Shown: positions 1-10,325 of the stretch, one piece after another | How the letters are laid out: every line of letters begins with the position of its first letter | Position numbering within the stretch: position 1 is the stretch's first letter | Source of the DNA: an uncultured Pseudomonadales bacterium | GTDB lineage: Bacteria > Pseudomonadota > Gammaproteobacteria > Pseudomonadales > Azotimanducaceae | Reading direction: 5' to 3' | NCBI GenBank assembly: GCA_905182155.1 | Contig: CAJJAX010000030.1 | Span: 1-64,000, forward strand | DNA: 64,000 nt | The notes under the pieces: model-generated | Told to the model about the DNA's origin: nothing | The model's database searches: none | What the model saw: only the letters and a program-made list of their open reading frames with translations | Made by a program: the position numbers and the translations under genes

Positions 1-1435
1 ATTTCAAGTCAAGTTGGCAGGGCGCTGCAGCCTGGGCCAGCATGTCGCGATGGCCCTCTAAGCAAATAGAGAGGTTCAGGGGGGACGTGGCCAATGCTTT
101 CTGCTCTGAATAGCGCAGCATTTGGTCAATGGGTTGGGCGCTGCGCAGGATCGCTTGACGAGCCGTGAGCAGAGACTGTTGATGGGGCGCTGAGAGTTGC
201 TCGGCATCGATCAGGTCTAGGTGCCCTGCTGCAATCTGAATGCGGTTGTTCAAATCGTGCGCAAGCCCGCCGGCTAACGTTCGAATGGCTTTGACTTTTT
301 GATTGTCGGCGGACCCGTTGTAACAGGGCGCCTCGCTCGCTGATGTCGCGGGCAAAAATGAGTCCTCGAAGCTCACCATCGAGATTAAAAGTCGTCATGT
401 GGGCTTTCTATGGTGATGCGGGTTTCGTCAGGGCGGTCGGGCTCTATGATGAATCGAAAGGACTGGCCCAGCATCTGCTGGGCCGCTTTAGCATCGCTTT
501 CAAACTCCGCGCGGCCTCGATTCCAAAGGTCCCAGATGGGTTTGGTTTCACATTCGGCTTTGGTTCTTCCAAGAAGTTGTTCTGCAGCCGCATTGGAAAA
601 GAGAACGAGCCAGACTCTAGGTCGATAATTAAACAGCAATCTGGTGAGGCCTCAGTGCGGCAACGAGGCTTTGGTTTTCGTGTTGCAACCTGAAAATGTT
701 TTCAACGCGCTGATTAAAGGCTCGAGTGAGTTGTTTGATTTCGCCGCCTCGCCTCGGATATCCTCTGCAAAAAGCTGAGTTCTGACCCGTCTCGCGCCAA
801 GCGTTGTCCGAGTGCGCGCATAGGACGTAATTGCAATGAATTCGAAGGTCAGAATCACGATTAATATGATGATCAGCGTTCGGGTTAGGCCCATCCGAGC
901 AAGCTGCCATTGACGCGCGACAAATGGTTCGAAGGCACGATGGGCTTGCAGCGTCGCTGACAGGCGCATCGGGGCTTGATCCTTGCTACCTGAAATATCG
1001 GTGACTTGTAACTCGATCAATTGTGGCGAGAGCAGATCAAGAATGGGCCTGACGGTGATTTTTTTCGCAGGCTTGCGGCGGTAGGCAGGCTCGGCGCCGC
1101 GCTGGAGAAGAACGCGATTGAAAGCTGAATGTTCGAGCAACCGGGTGAGTGCGGCGTTCAAGCGCTCGGTCTGGATTGTCGTTGTCGAGGTCAACATAGA
1201 TTGGTAATAGTAATTCTAATGTTTGCTGGTTCTCGGCGAGCACGCGCTTGGACACCTCGTTCCAATCGCTGAGCAGGCTCCATGAAAATAGGCAGACGCC
1301 CGCGAGCAACCCAAGGATTAGGCTTAAAAAAGCGCTTTTTTGAATAAAACTATTCAAGTTTAATTTGACCGATAATATCTGGGAGAGGCGGTTATTAGGT
1401 TTTGAGCTGCCGTTGGATCCATTCTTCGGACCCAT
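1..1435 (-). CDS. Sensor histidine kinase, PAS-containing, partial at the left window edge and frameshifted
   Basis: Membrane sensor kinase that would autophosphorylate and pass phosphate to an unseen response regulator. Reading from the ATG at 1435, a hydrophobic helix (FLSLILGLLAGVCLFSW, about residues 34-50) follows a short basic N-terminus. A second hydrophobic segment encoded near 840-890 (LIIILIVILTFEFIAI) closes a probable periplasmic sensor region. A PAS-like segment lies at 385-639 (AAEQLLGRTKAECE). The H-box GGLAHDLNNRIQIAAGHLDL has its phospho-accepting His at 257-259; the LAHDLNN form is common in NtrB-like and hybrid kinases. The ATPase domain lies beyond the window. The frame changes at least three times (about 1050-1200, 640-700, 330-390). 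It starts 56 bp after the acyl-CoA dehydrogenase stop, so it may be the last gene of that operon. The signal sensed is unknown. Confidence 0.75.
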
Positions 1436-1491
1436 AGCATGAGTCTCTTCGTCAAGACCTTCGCTAAAGGATATTGTCTAATTTTAGGCCA

Positions 1492-2557
1492 TTAAGCCAC
1501 AAGCATCTGAATGCGAGCGGCTTCTTCCCTAACCAGCTCTGGTGAGCCGAGCAACTGCCGATTAGCGCCAATGCGTTTGAACCAGTAGTGCAGGCCGACC
1601 AAATCGGTAAAGCCCATGCCGCCATGGACCTCGGTGCTGGTCCTGGCCACGAACTGTGCGACCTCAGATAAATGGGCGTTGGCATGACAAACCGTTAAGC
1701 GTGCATTGTCATTGCCTTCCGATAAGCGCATGCCCGCCGTACCAAACAAGCGCCCGGCAGGGCTCTAGCTGAGACGCCATTTCTGCGGCACATGTGTTTG
1801 ACAGCCTGGAAGGAGGCAATCACCCGATTGAATTGTTCGCGTTGACCGGCATAAACAACCGCTTGATCTAGCATGCATTGGGCAGCGCCCAGAGAATCAG
1901 CCGCTTGCGCCATTCGGCCCGCGTCTAGGCCCGTCTGAAGCACCTCTGGCGCATCTGCTATTAACACCGGCTTCTGCCTGATCGAGTTTAAGCTCGCAGA
2001 TAGTCCGGTTTTGTCGATGGTGGTGAGTAACGTTCGAGTGAGGCCTGGATCCTTTGAATCGACCCAATACAGGCTTTGATTGGGACCATTCACAAGGTAC
2101 GCATAGGCCATGGCATCGAGCGCAAAGAGTGCTTTAACCGTTGAGTCGATCGCCGACACCGATATTCCGGCGTCGAGCCTTGCGCCGATCGCCTCAGATA
2201 ACGCGATCCCAACCCGACAACGCCCGGCCGCAATATCGGCCAATCGGTCTGTTTTATTGGCCGCCATTAAGAGCGTTGGCGCATAATTGCGGTGCTGAGA
2301 AAGGGGCCAGGCGTTATATGGTAGCCGAGTGTTTCAGCAACCACCACCGCATCGAGTAATCCTAAGCCGACGCCGCCGTGGGTCTCGGGGATGATGAGTC
2401 CGGCTAGGCCGAGCTCTGACAGGCCAGTCCAAACTGATTGATCTAAGTTGGGATCCTCCGCGACCGCACGGACGGTTTCGAGGCTCACTTGATCCTTTAC
2501 AAACCGCGCAATACTGTCTTGAAGTAGACCTTGTTCTTGAGAGAGTCCGAATTCCAT
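1492..2557 (-). CDS. Acyl-CoA dehydrogenase, second (smaller) of a pair, frameshifted
   Basis: FAD-dependent alpha,beta-dehydrogenation of an acyl-CoA thioester. The N-terminal helical domain ([20 protein letters not shown], 2557-2267) carries the family motif LGLAGLIIPETHGGVGLG. The middle part is at 1695-2267, with QREQFNRVIASFQAVKH preceding the C-terminal helices. The end, at 1492-1749, holds EVHGGMGFTDLVGLHYWFKR, matching the conserved GGxGxT region. Two frame changes (about 2267 and 1760) split it into three reading frames. Joined, it is about 355 residues, normal for the shorter partner of paired acyl-CoA dehydrogenases. Its ATG overlaps the stop of the upstream dehydrogenase as TAATG, so the two are translationally coupled and may form a heteromer (inference). 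The substrate cannot be read from sequence. Confidence 0.85.
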
Positions 2558-3756
2558 TATACCCCCGGTGCCGCGATTTTAGGTTCCTTTGGCATACCAA
2601 GACCGCGTTCGCTGATGATGTTTTTGAATCTGGGACGTGCCGCCGCCAATAATGAGCCCTAAGAAGTACATATACTGTATTTGCCCAGGAACCGTTACCC
2701 CGCAAATAGGGGTTGTCTTCATAGCTCAGGCCAATTTCGCCCAAGACGTCAATGCCAAGGCATTCAATCTCATGCCTAAGTTTCTGTCCCGATCAGTTTG
2801 ACAACCATGCCCGCAAGCTTAGTGTCTTGATTTTTGTTAATCCGCGCCGATAACAAGCGCATGTCGTTGTATTGCATGGCCATCACCCGACCCTGCAGTT
2901 TCATGAGGCGGTCTCTGAAAATGGGGTTATCGATGGCCCGTTCACCGCTGATGGTTTCTTGCTGCATCAATCGAATCACGCCGGTGATCCGGGCCATGGC
3001 CGCGTCCGGCGGCGCTAATGAGCCCCGTTCATGACCTAAGATGGCATTGGCAACCTGCCAGCCTTGTCCCCCGTTGTCCGACGATCTGATCTTTAGGAAC
3101 GCGCACATCGGTAAAAAAGACTTCGTTGAAATTGGCAGCGCCGGTCATATCCACAAGCGTCTGACTTCAATGCCGGGCGTGTTCATGTCAAAAAGCAGAA
3201 AGGAGATGCCTTGGTGCTTTGGCGCCTCGGGCTCTGTTCTAACAGGCAAAAAATCCAATCGCTGATGTGCGCCGTGCTGGTCCAGATTTTCTGACCATTG
3301 ATGACCCACTCATCGCCGTCGAGTTCCGCTTTGGTGGTGAGGCTAGCAAGGTCACTGCCGCGCCGGGTTCAGAATAACCCTGGACACCAAATGAGTTCGC
3401 CATGAATGGTCTTTCGAATAAATTGCTGTTTTTTGGGCCTCGGTGCCCAGCTCTAATAGCACCGGCGTTAGCATGCTGATGCCTTGGCCGCTGAAGCCCG
3501 TGTTCATTTGGGCGGCGCTGAATTCCTCTGCAATGATCCTTGGTTTTATGATGTCTGGGTCAGCGCCATAGCCGCCGTAGTCTCTCGGTATCGTGCGGGA
3601 GTGATAACCATTGGCGATCAGTTTGGCCTGCCAGGCTTGCACGGCTTGGCTTCGAGGGCCATCCCCGGGCTTAGTTTGTTGGTCGATATTGGCGGCGACA
3701 AAGGCTTGGACCTCTGCGCGAAAATCGTTGTACTCAGGACCGTAGGAGAGATCCAT
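2557..3756 (-). CDS. Acyl-CoA dehydrogenase, first (larger) of a pair, frameshifted
   Basis: Second FAD acyl-CoA dehydrogenase, about 400 residues when the frames are joined. The N-terminal domain ([20 protein letters not shown]) runs to [18 protein letters not shown]. The middle beta domain, about 3040-3350, is out of frame with both sides. The C-terminal helical bundle starts around 3108. Near the end the motif GGGTSQIQK is followed, after a run of five T at 2621-2625 (plus strand), by [11 protein letters not shown] in the next frame. Adding one base to that run gives a normal C-terminus whose TAA overlaps the ATG of the downstream dehydrogenase. The preceding gap (3757-3926) shows no convincing promoter. 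Confidence 0.85.
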
Positions 3757-3926
3757 CTGTAACTCCGGCGAATTGTGAAGATAGTCGAGAGGCTAGCATA
3801 ATCTGATATTTTGCGACAACGGCGATCAGGGCGCATTCTTTGGGGCACCCTTTCCCGGGACGATCCAAGGTCTGGCTCATGGCTTTGGGTTTGTTGCGTC
3901 TGGGCGTAAGCCTTACAAGCGCTGGA

Positions 3927-4775
3927 TCAAATCCCAGAAGGTTTTTTGATGACCGGTTGGGGGCGTGCGCTTGGATGTGGGTCGATGGTTTGTGCGATGA
4001 CCAGATCAAGGTCTGCAGAAATGGATAAGTGATTCCCGCCCGCGCCGCGTGCGCTAATGAGATCAGCTCGGCGCATGGGCAGCCAGCGGTTTTGGAAAGA
4101 TCTGCTCCACCCCCGGACGCATGTGGGTCTGGGCCTGATTGTTCCACCAGAGCAGGTGCCAGCGGGATTGGTACTGCTGCTGGGTGTGCCTAGGGCCTCG
4201 CGATAAAAAGAATCAACCAGTTGATCTTGCAGTAGTGCCTCGCCGACTCGGCGTAGGGCATCGGCGGTGGTTTGTAGCGCCGAAAAACGCGTGACCCGCA
4301 TCATCTTCCGGCCGGGGTAATCCAACTGGAGTCCCGTGATGCCGAGAGGCTCAAATAACCATTGCTGGTGTAGCGTGTTGAGTTCTAGGCCGGTTTGAAC
4401 GGTCCAGGGCTTCTTTGAGTTTTTGATAGGCGACATTATTGTAGGCCCAGTCTGTGCCAGTCTGGCCTTGGCTGGCGAAGCGTCTCATCCATGCGGTTGT
4501 CATGTTCATTAAAATCTCAACCGTCAGACTGGCCTCATCGGGTTTCGATAGCTGGGTCCATTCGGGATCAATAATGTGATTCATCGCATCGACCCGTTCG
4601 AGAAATAACGCGCTTCGGCGATACCGATTAGAATTGAAACGATGCCCTTTTGCACCGCAAACACATCAATTGGACTGTCGATATAGCGTTGATCAAAGAT
4701 GAGTTCGCCGGCTTTGCTTACGGAGATCTGCGCGGTGCCCTGTGCCTTGCATAGCTGCTGTAAATCATGGGTCAC
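3927..4775 (-). CDS. Class C beta-lactamase-like serine hydrolase, frameshifted, nucleophile apparently Ala
   Basis: Member of the beta-lactamase/PBP4*-type serine hydrolase family, usually an esterase, amidase or carboxypeptidase. The first conserved block reads DVFAVQKGIVSILIGIAEA, where family members have S-x-x-K; here the Ser position is Ala (codon gcg on the minus strand) while the Lys remains. The Tyr-x-Asn motif is visible as WAYNNVAYQKL (4351-4584 frame). The third motif region is ARGAGGNHLSISADLDLVI (3927-4436 frame). Frame changes fall near 4440-4580 and possibly 4590. The start used is GTG 4775; an ATG overlapping the glycosidase stop (ATGA near 4782) is out of frame and could be the true start if a base is missing. 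It directly follows the GH2 gene, so the two may act on the same substrate. Confidence 0.7.
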
Positions 4776-4778
4776 GGG

Positions 4779-6579
4779 TCATGGGATGGGTCTTCCTAAA
4801 CCAGTTTGTTCAATTAAGTGCCTGAGGGTTTGCAACGGAACTTTAGGCTGCCGCTGAAAATCGAGTAAGCCGTTGATCTCCTGTTGCACATCGGTCAGTT
4901 GGGTCCAAACAAACCCGCGCAGACGCGGGGTTGCATCGATGGCGTTTTAGAAGCTCGGCAGTCCGGCTTAAAAACGCCGCGGTGTCTTTCGGCATGTCGC
5001 CATAAAAAAAAGCGTCGCCCTGATCTGCTTCAGAGTCTGCCACCAAGCCGATGCCGCCGCATTCGGTCAGTAACAAAGGCAGATGACAGGGATCCGCGCC
5101 GCTAGGGCGCCGGCTCTCGGGTTCGGGCCGTCATGAATCGACTGGGCTGGGATTGCCTGTTAGGCTCGCCAGTCGGTTTTGAAGGGTTTCAGCGGTGGTC
5201 TCGTAAAGATGCAAGGTCCAATAGTCGCCGGTTGAGTATCCCAGCCGTCGTTGTGATGACCGGGTCGCGTTGGGTCCAGCGCTTTGGTGAGATGATAGAT
5301 CGCATCGGCAAAGTGTCTCTGCTCACCTCGAGTGCTTTGATGCCATAGGCCCCAGGACTCATTAAAGGGCACCCAACCGATGACGCAAGGGTGCGCTTGA
5401 TCCCGATGAATCAATGCCATCCATTCGTCGGTGAGATCCGCTATTAAGGCCTGGGAAAATATTCGTCCTGAGGGCATCTCATTCCAGACCATCAGGCCGA
5501 GTTGGTCCGCCCAGTAGAGATAGCGGGGATCTTCGAATTTCTGGTGTTTTCGAGCGAGGTTAAAGCCGAGTTCCAGGGGGTCAGTTCAATGTCCTTTTTG
5601 AGTTCGTCATCGGTGGTGGCGGTGTACCAGCCGTCTGGGAAATAAACCTTGGTCAAGGATGCCGCGTAAATAAAGGGTTTCACCGTTGAAGTAGAATGTT
5701 TTGGTCTGCGACCGCAAGACTTCGAAGGACCGGTATAGCTTTCACACAGTCTTGTTCCGCGCCATCATCAAGTAACCGTATTTTGACTGAGTATAAATAA
5801 GGGTCCTGGGGATGCCAAAGGCGGGGCCTCGGAATCTGTATAGTTTGACTGGTCTCTGACCGACCTTGTGCGCTTGTCCGAACGCAACAGGACTTGGCCG
5901 GTCGGGTCGGTGATTTCAATCTCGATCTCAGCATCGGTGTGCTTGGAGAGCCGGTGATGATGGTGAGGTTCTGTTGCGCAAGGTCGTATCGGTAGTGAAT
6001 GACGTTGATCCGAACCGAGGGCGCGGGTTCAAGCCAAACCGTCTGCCAGATCCGATAATCGGGTCATAGTCGATTGGCCAGCGGGTGTCGCCAGCCTGTT
6101 TGCCGCGCGGTTGCTGCCAAGAGCGCGTGTCATTGACCCGCACAACAATGCGGTTGTTTGGCGGTTTTAAAAAACGGTTTGGATATTGACCGTGATCGGT
6201 GCGTAGCCGCCGCGATGATCGGCAACGTGTTGGCCATTAATCCGATCGTTGTGGCGTGGTCTGAGGCCCCAATATGCAGAAGCGTTTCCTCACTCGACCA
6301 GGCCAGTTCTGGCAGTGTCCGTTCATACCAAACCGATTGACAGTCTTCAGGGCATTCAGCGCCACTGGCTTTGGTGCCGGGCGGCAAAGGGAACGTTGAT
6401 GACGCTAGGGGATGGCAGTTTTTGAGCCAGGCCTGCGCTTGTCCAACCTGATCTGGGTCGGCTTTAAACTGCCATAGACCGTTTAGATTTAACCAGTTTG
6501 GCCGGGTCATGATGGGTCTTGGGTATTCCGGTCGTGGGATATCGCCGAGTGCCGGTAGGGGCTGATTCGTTTCTCTCAT
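4779..6579 (-). CDS. Glycoside hydrolase family 2 protein (beta-glucuronidase/beta-galactosidase-like), frameshifted
   Basis: GH2 retaining glycosidase, about 600 residues when joined, the usual size for the short GH2 enzymes. The N-terminal jelly-roll domain begins [19 protein letters not shown] after [20 protein letters not shown]. The TIM-barrel part carries [20 protein letters not shown], with the acid/base Glu in NES (5160-5492 frame), and [10 protein letters not shown], with the likely nucleophile Glu (4843-5076 frame). The C-terminus reads [20 protein letters not shown] and stops at 4779. At least five frame changes are needed (about 6140, 5930, 5680, 5490, 5080-5160). No signal peptide is visible, so a cytoplasmic enzyme acting on imported glycosides is likely. 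Expressed divergently from the pterin dehydratase. Confidence 0.85.
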
Positions 6580-6664
6580 GCAAAGAGTTTAACAGGATTA
6601 GCGCCGTTCGGATTGAGTCTGTTGAGGGATTCTGTTTTGATTGTGGCAAGATAGGAGGTGGATA

Positions 6665-6930
6665 ATGGCATGGCGTGAAGTGAGCGGGAAATTACAGGGT
6701 TCGACTGCGGTTTGTCGACTCAAAATGGCATTTCGATTTTATGAAATCAGTTGCTGATATTGCTGAAGCGCAAGGGCATCATCCGGAGTGGCGGAATGTT
6801 TATAATGTGGTATGAGATTACCCTGACAACCCATGATGCCGGGAATCAATTGACAGACAAAGACTATGCTCTGGCCCAAGCGATCAGTGCGCTTGAGCTG
6901 TTTCAAGTCGCTGAGGTCGGAAGCATATGA
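6665..6930 (+). CDS. Pterin-4a-carbinolamine dehydratase, frameshifted
   Basis: Dehydratase that regenerates the pterin cofactor of aromatic amino acid hydroxylases (PCD/PhhB family, about 90-110 residues). The ATG at 6665 follows a strong AGGAGG at 6653-6658 and gives MAWREVSGKLQ. One extra G in the run at 6696-6700 shifts the frame into RLRFVDSKWHFDFMKSVADI and the signature AEAQGHHPEWRNVYNV. A second break near 6806 leads to YEITLTTHDAGNQLTDKDYA, then a stop at 6928-6930. The His-His-Pro-Glu-Trp and T-T-H-D motifs are diagnostic. No phenylalanine hydroxylase gene is in the window. The gene ends 6 bp before the PhyH dioxygenase start, suggesting co-transcription. Confidence 0.85.
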
Positions 6931-6936
6931 GAAAAG

Positions 6937-7761
6937 ATGACAGAAGCCTCGGTTTTAAATGGCCCGAGACGACCCCCGCCCTACCATTGTATTACCGAAA
7001 AGCAAGCTGAGCAGTGGCGCCGAGATGGATATTTTTTACTCAAAGATGTGATTCCAAAGTCGGCCATTGCGGCCTTGCTTGCCGATGCCGATGCTTTAGA
7101 AGCCGCCCGCGAACAACAGCTTCGAGATCAACATGAAGGACACTTCTTGATCAATCGTGCTGGCGAGATCACCTTTACGATTCATATTGTGAAGCAGTCG
7201 CTTGCGGCCCGGCGCTTTGTGTTTCAGTCCCCTTTGGTTGATCTTTGTCGGGATTTGATTGGGCCAAGCGCCCGGTTATATTGGGACCAACTGGTCTATA
7301 AGAAGCCTGAAAAATCCTCTGGAATTTCCCTGGCATCAAGACAATGGCTACACGTTTGTGCAGCCCGAAAATTACCTCACCTGTTGGATTCCGCTGACGC
7401 CGGCAACCCTTGATAATGGTTGCCCCTTGGGTGGTGTCCGGGTTGCACCAATCCGGAACCCTTGAGCATTGGGTGACGGACCTAGGTTATCAATGTTTGA
7501 CCGAGGCAGATCAGGCCAGTTTGCCGATTGAGGCGGTTGAAGCCGACGTGGGTGATGTTGTGGTTTTTTCGTCGTTAACGCCCCCATCGAACCGGGCCAA
7601 ATGTCACCCATGACGTCCGCAAGGCTTATATTGTTCAGTATTGCGCCCGACGGCGCGGTGATGCATCCCAGACAGTCAGATTGAGGTTTTGTTTCAGGTG
7701 GATCCTGAGCGCCACTTCTTGGTTTGCGACGCCGGCGAACCCGTTGCCTTGCCCGTATTGA
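6937..7761 (+). CDS. Phytanoyl-CoA dioxygenase (PhyH) family protein, frameshifted
   Basis: Fe(II)/2-oxoglutarate-dependent oxygenase of the PhyH family, likely hydroxylating a small molecule or acyl substrate. The N-terminus reads CITEKQAEQWRRDGYFLLKD, the standard opening of the family. The iron-binding H-x-D is in FPWHQDNGYTFVQPENYLTC (about 7330), followed by WIPLTPATLDNGC. The distal His is in the THRTGPNVTHD-like stretch near 7590-7610, and VEADVGDVVVFSSLTP is the conserved turn before it. Frame changes occur near 7325, 7420-7450, 7585 and 7660. The C-terminus is uncertain: the stop at 7759-7761 is one option, but another frame (FQVDPERHFLVCDAGEPVAL) stays open further. Downstream of and probably co-transcribed with the pterin dehydratase. 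Confidence 0.8.
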
Positions 7762-7906
7762 GGCGTCATCCTTGCGGTCCTAATCGTATTTTACGGGCGC
7801 TCAAAACAACGGGTAACGGGGTGCGGCGATTCTGGCAGTGCAGAACGCGGGATCGTGACCTGCGCCCGAGGGTTGTCTTAGGAACTGCGCTGGGCCTCGA
7901 ATTCTT

Positions 7907-7935
7907 CCTTGCCACGTTAGAATTTTCTGGCAAGG
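7907..7935. repeat. Perfect 8-bp inverted repeat between convergent PhyH and P450 genes
   Basis: CCTTGCCA at 7907-7914 and TGGCAAGG at 7928-7935 flank a 13-nt loop. It lies in the 230-bp gap between the end of PhyH and the end of the convergent P450 gene. No T-run follows immediately on either strand, so it is at most a weak transcription stop or RNA-stabilising hairpin. Confidence 0.35.
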
Positions 7936-7991
7936 TTCCTAAATCTATTTTGAGTTTTCGGGCTTGCGCTGATCATCTCGGGGCAGCGCGA

Positions 7992-9360
7992 TCAAGGCTC
8001 TGGGATCAGCACTAAGGGTAAATGGTCTTTGGGCCGGGTGAAGGGCACGTACAAGATTTTACCGTCAGCCTGAGACGCGTCCGCGAAGCGAACACGGTGA
8101 TTTTTAAGAACGTTAAACAACACCGACTTAAACAGCATGTCTGCGAAATGCATACCGATGCACTTGTGTCCGCCACCACCGAAAGGGGCCCATAAAAACT
8201 TATGCTGTTTGTGCTCTTGGCGCGCGTCAGAAAAGCGCATGGGATCAAACGTCTTGGGTTTCTGCCAGTATTCTTCAAGGTAGTGGGTTGCTGAGATAGA
8301 GGTCGATACCATGGTGTGAGCGGGAATCTCAAAGCCGCCGATGTCGCAAGGCCGGATTGTGCGGCGGATCACGCCGGGGACGGGCGGATACATCCGTAAC
8401 ACTTCCTTAAAAGTGTAATCCAGTAATGGGATTTTGCTGCCGAGGTGCTCAAAGCTTGGCGTCTCGGCATCGATGGCGCGAAGCGCTTGGCGCAGTTCTG
8501 CCTGCCACGCCTGATGCCCGGCCAGTAAATGCATGGCCATGGTCAGCGCGCTGGTGGTGGTGTCATGGGCTGCGAATAACAGGAACAGCATATGGTCCGT
8601 AATTTCTTGCTCGCTAAAATAGTCTCCTGCTTCATTCTTTTCGCGGCAAAAGTGGCTGAACATATCATTGCCGTCGCCATAGCGCTTTTTTTCAATGCGT
8701 TGTCGAATAAAGTCTTCGAGTACATGTCGGCCCTTCAGTCCCTTATGGTACAAGAATCCGGGCCCAGTCTTTCTTGACGATACTGGTTGCGCCATTGGCA
8801 AAATCAATAAACGCGTTGTTGATTCGGTCGCTTTCTTGGTCCAGTTGCGTGCCCAGGAATACTTTGGCCGCGATATCCAGTAATAGTGTTTTGACGGCTG
8901 GATAGAACAGCATGGGTTGCGCTGTTGGCCACTCGGTCTGGACGGACCGAATAATGCTGTTCATGTCGTCGATATACCCGTGGAGTGACTCTGCCTTGAA
9001 AGCAGTTTGCATCAACCGCCGTTGCATGCGGTGATCGTCAAAGTCCTGCACAATCAGACTGCCCTGAAAAAACGTTCCCACCATGCCTTCCCAGCCCGCG
9101 CGTGACGAGAAGACCTTGTTTTGGTCCAAGGTGACCTGCCTGGTAAAATCTGGGCCTACCGTGCTCACAATATTTCGAAACGCAATAGACGTGCGAAATA
9201 CCGGACCATAGTTTTGGTAGTTATTCAGCATCATTTTGACGTTATCGTTCATGAAGTCAAAGGTTTGACCAATCAATGGTAAGCCGTAAGTGCCGGGAAT
9301 CACCGAGAGATCTCGGTTAGTCTTTTCGTGCAGGTAGGTTTGATATCCGGATGTTGTCAT
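7992..9360 (-). CDS. Cytochrome P450, single frameshift
   Basis: Heme-thiolate monooxygenase, about 455 residues joined. The N-terminus (DLSVIPGTYGLPLIGQTFDF) has the proline-rich hinge of soluble-type P450s and no membrane anchor. The I-helix oxygen-binding motif is FAAHDTTTSALTMAM, the K-helix E-x-x-R is FKEVLRMYPPVPG, and the heme ligand Cys is in FGGGGHKCIGMHFA. The two frames join at about 8757, where one extra G in GGG (minus strand) breaks KDW-PGFLYHKGLKG. It resembles bacterial CYP51/CYP120-like proteins in the helix I and Cys-loop regions, but the substrate is not assignable. It is convergent with PhyH, and the nearby acyl-CoA dehydrogenases suggest oxidative breakdown of a lipid or terpenoid (inference). 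Confidence 0.9.
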
Positions 9361-9826
9361 ATCACATCATCGTCCTGTCGGTCGTAGGGTCTGTCTGGTC
9401 TCTTTCATTTCATCGATCACCAGACGTCTGGAGAAATTTGCGCGTTGGGTTAGATTAGCAGCTAAAAAGAAAGCTCGCCTTAGCGCCACGCTGGAACGAG
9501 CAGGGCGCCTCTTCCCGGGATGCGGGGTCCGAGTGCCGGGGCATCGCACGGCTCGCGATGATGCGGTCGCACTTGTCGATGGAAAGCCTGGCGCTGTGAG
9601 AACCGCTTTGAAGGCGACCGTTAATCAGGCTGCTTCCCCGGTTTTAAACACAATGAATTACGCGTTTAAGCCGGCTCAGGATTGACCCCGGCGTTGTGTT
9701 AAAGGCGAACCCGAGCCTACCCAGATTAACCGTTTGACGCACCGCCTTGATCGCATTTAAACTTGCACTCACACGAGGTTCGTTAGAGACTGGGCGCTGT
9801 TTAACAATTTATGAATGGAGTTCAAA
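9361..9826. other. Divergent intergenic region between P450 and peroxiredoxin
   Basis: About 465 bp with no supportable gene. It must hold the promoters of both flanking genes. Apart from the palindrome at 9420-9431 I saw no clear -35/-10 pair. A GGAG at 9817-9820 serves as ribosome binding site for the peroxiredoxin. Confidence 0.5.
9420..9431. promoter_or_regulatory. 12-bp perfect palindrome upstream of the P450 gene, possible operator
   Basis: CCAGACGTCTGG is self-complementary over all 12 bases and lies 60-71 bp upstream of the P450 start codon, where an operator would be expected. No regulator gene is adjacent and no second copy was noticed nearby. The assignment rests on symmetry and position only. 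Confidence 0.3.
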
Positions 9827-10307
9827 ATGGCAGTATCGGTGGGTGATCAGATTCCAAATGTAACGATTAAAACAATGGGCGAAAAGGGTCCCGAAGACTT
9901 GAACACCGGCGACTTCTTTGCGGGTAAGAAAGTCGTTCTTTTTGCCGTTCCGGGCGCGTTTACGCCGACCTGTAGTGCCGCGCATGTGCCTGGGGTTTGT
10001 CGTCAATGCAGATAAGATTTTGGCCAAGGGCGTTGATGCCATTGTTTGCTTGAGTGTGAATGATGCCTTCGTGATGAGTGCTTGGGGCAAGAGTCAGAAT
10101 GCTGAAGCATTGGTCATGGCAGCAGATGGCAATGGCGAGTTCACGACTGCGATGGGCCTGACGCTCGATGGCTCTGGGTTTGGTTTGGGGCATCGCTCCT
10201 CTCGCTATGCGCTCATCGCAGAAGATGGCAAAATTACGACGCTAAATGCCGAGCAAGGCGGTGCGTTTGAGGTCAGCTCTGCTGAGAAAATTCTCGAGGC
10301 GCTGTAA
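9827..10307 (+). CDS. Peroxiredoxin, Prx5-type, one frameshift
   Basis: Thiol peroxidase reducing hydrogen peroxide and alkyl hydroperoxides, about 158 residues. Starts [18 protein letters not shown], with GGAG 6 nt upstream of the ATG. The peroxidatic Cys sits in [15 protein letters not shown], the exact Prx5 motif. A second Cys ([10 protein letters not shown]) is at the conserved buried position. After HVPG an extra G in a run of four (about 9991-9994) moves the frame; removing it gives [20 protein letters not shown] and the downstream part to ILEAL at 10307. No glutaredoxin domain is fused, so reduction depends on separate thiols. Monocistronic, followed by a hairpin at 10326-10356. Confidence 0.9.
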
Positions 10308-10325
10308 GCGCATTTGGAGGGCTGT

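Noticed and set aside
7762-8015. Separate small gene after PhyH (plus strand, to 8015)
   Set aside because: The frame is a continuation of a PhyH reading frame and then runs antisense into the P450 gene; no family resemblance or ribosome binding site.
1-9360. Accessory region as a degrading pseudogene island
   Set aside because: Catalytic motifs are kept on both sides of nearly every break and one resolved break is a homopolymer miscount; technical indels explain it better.
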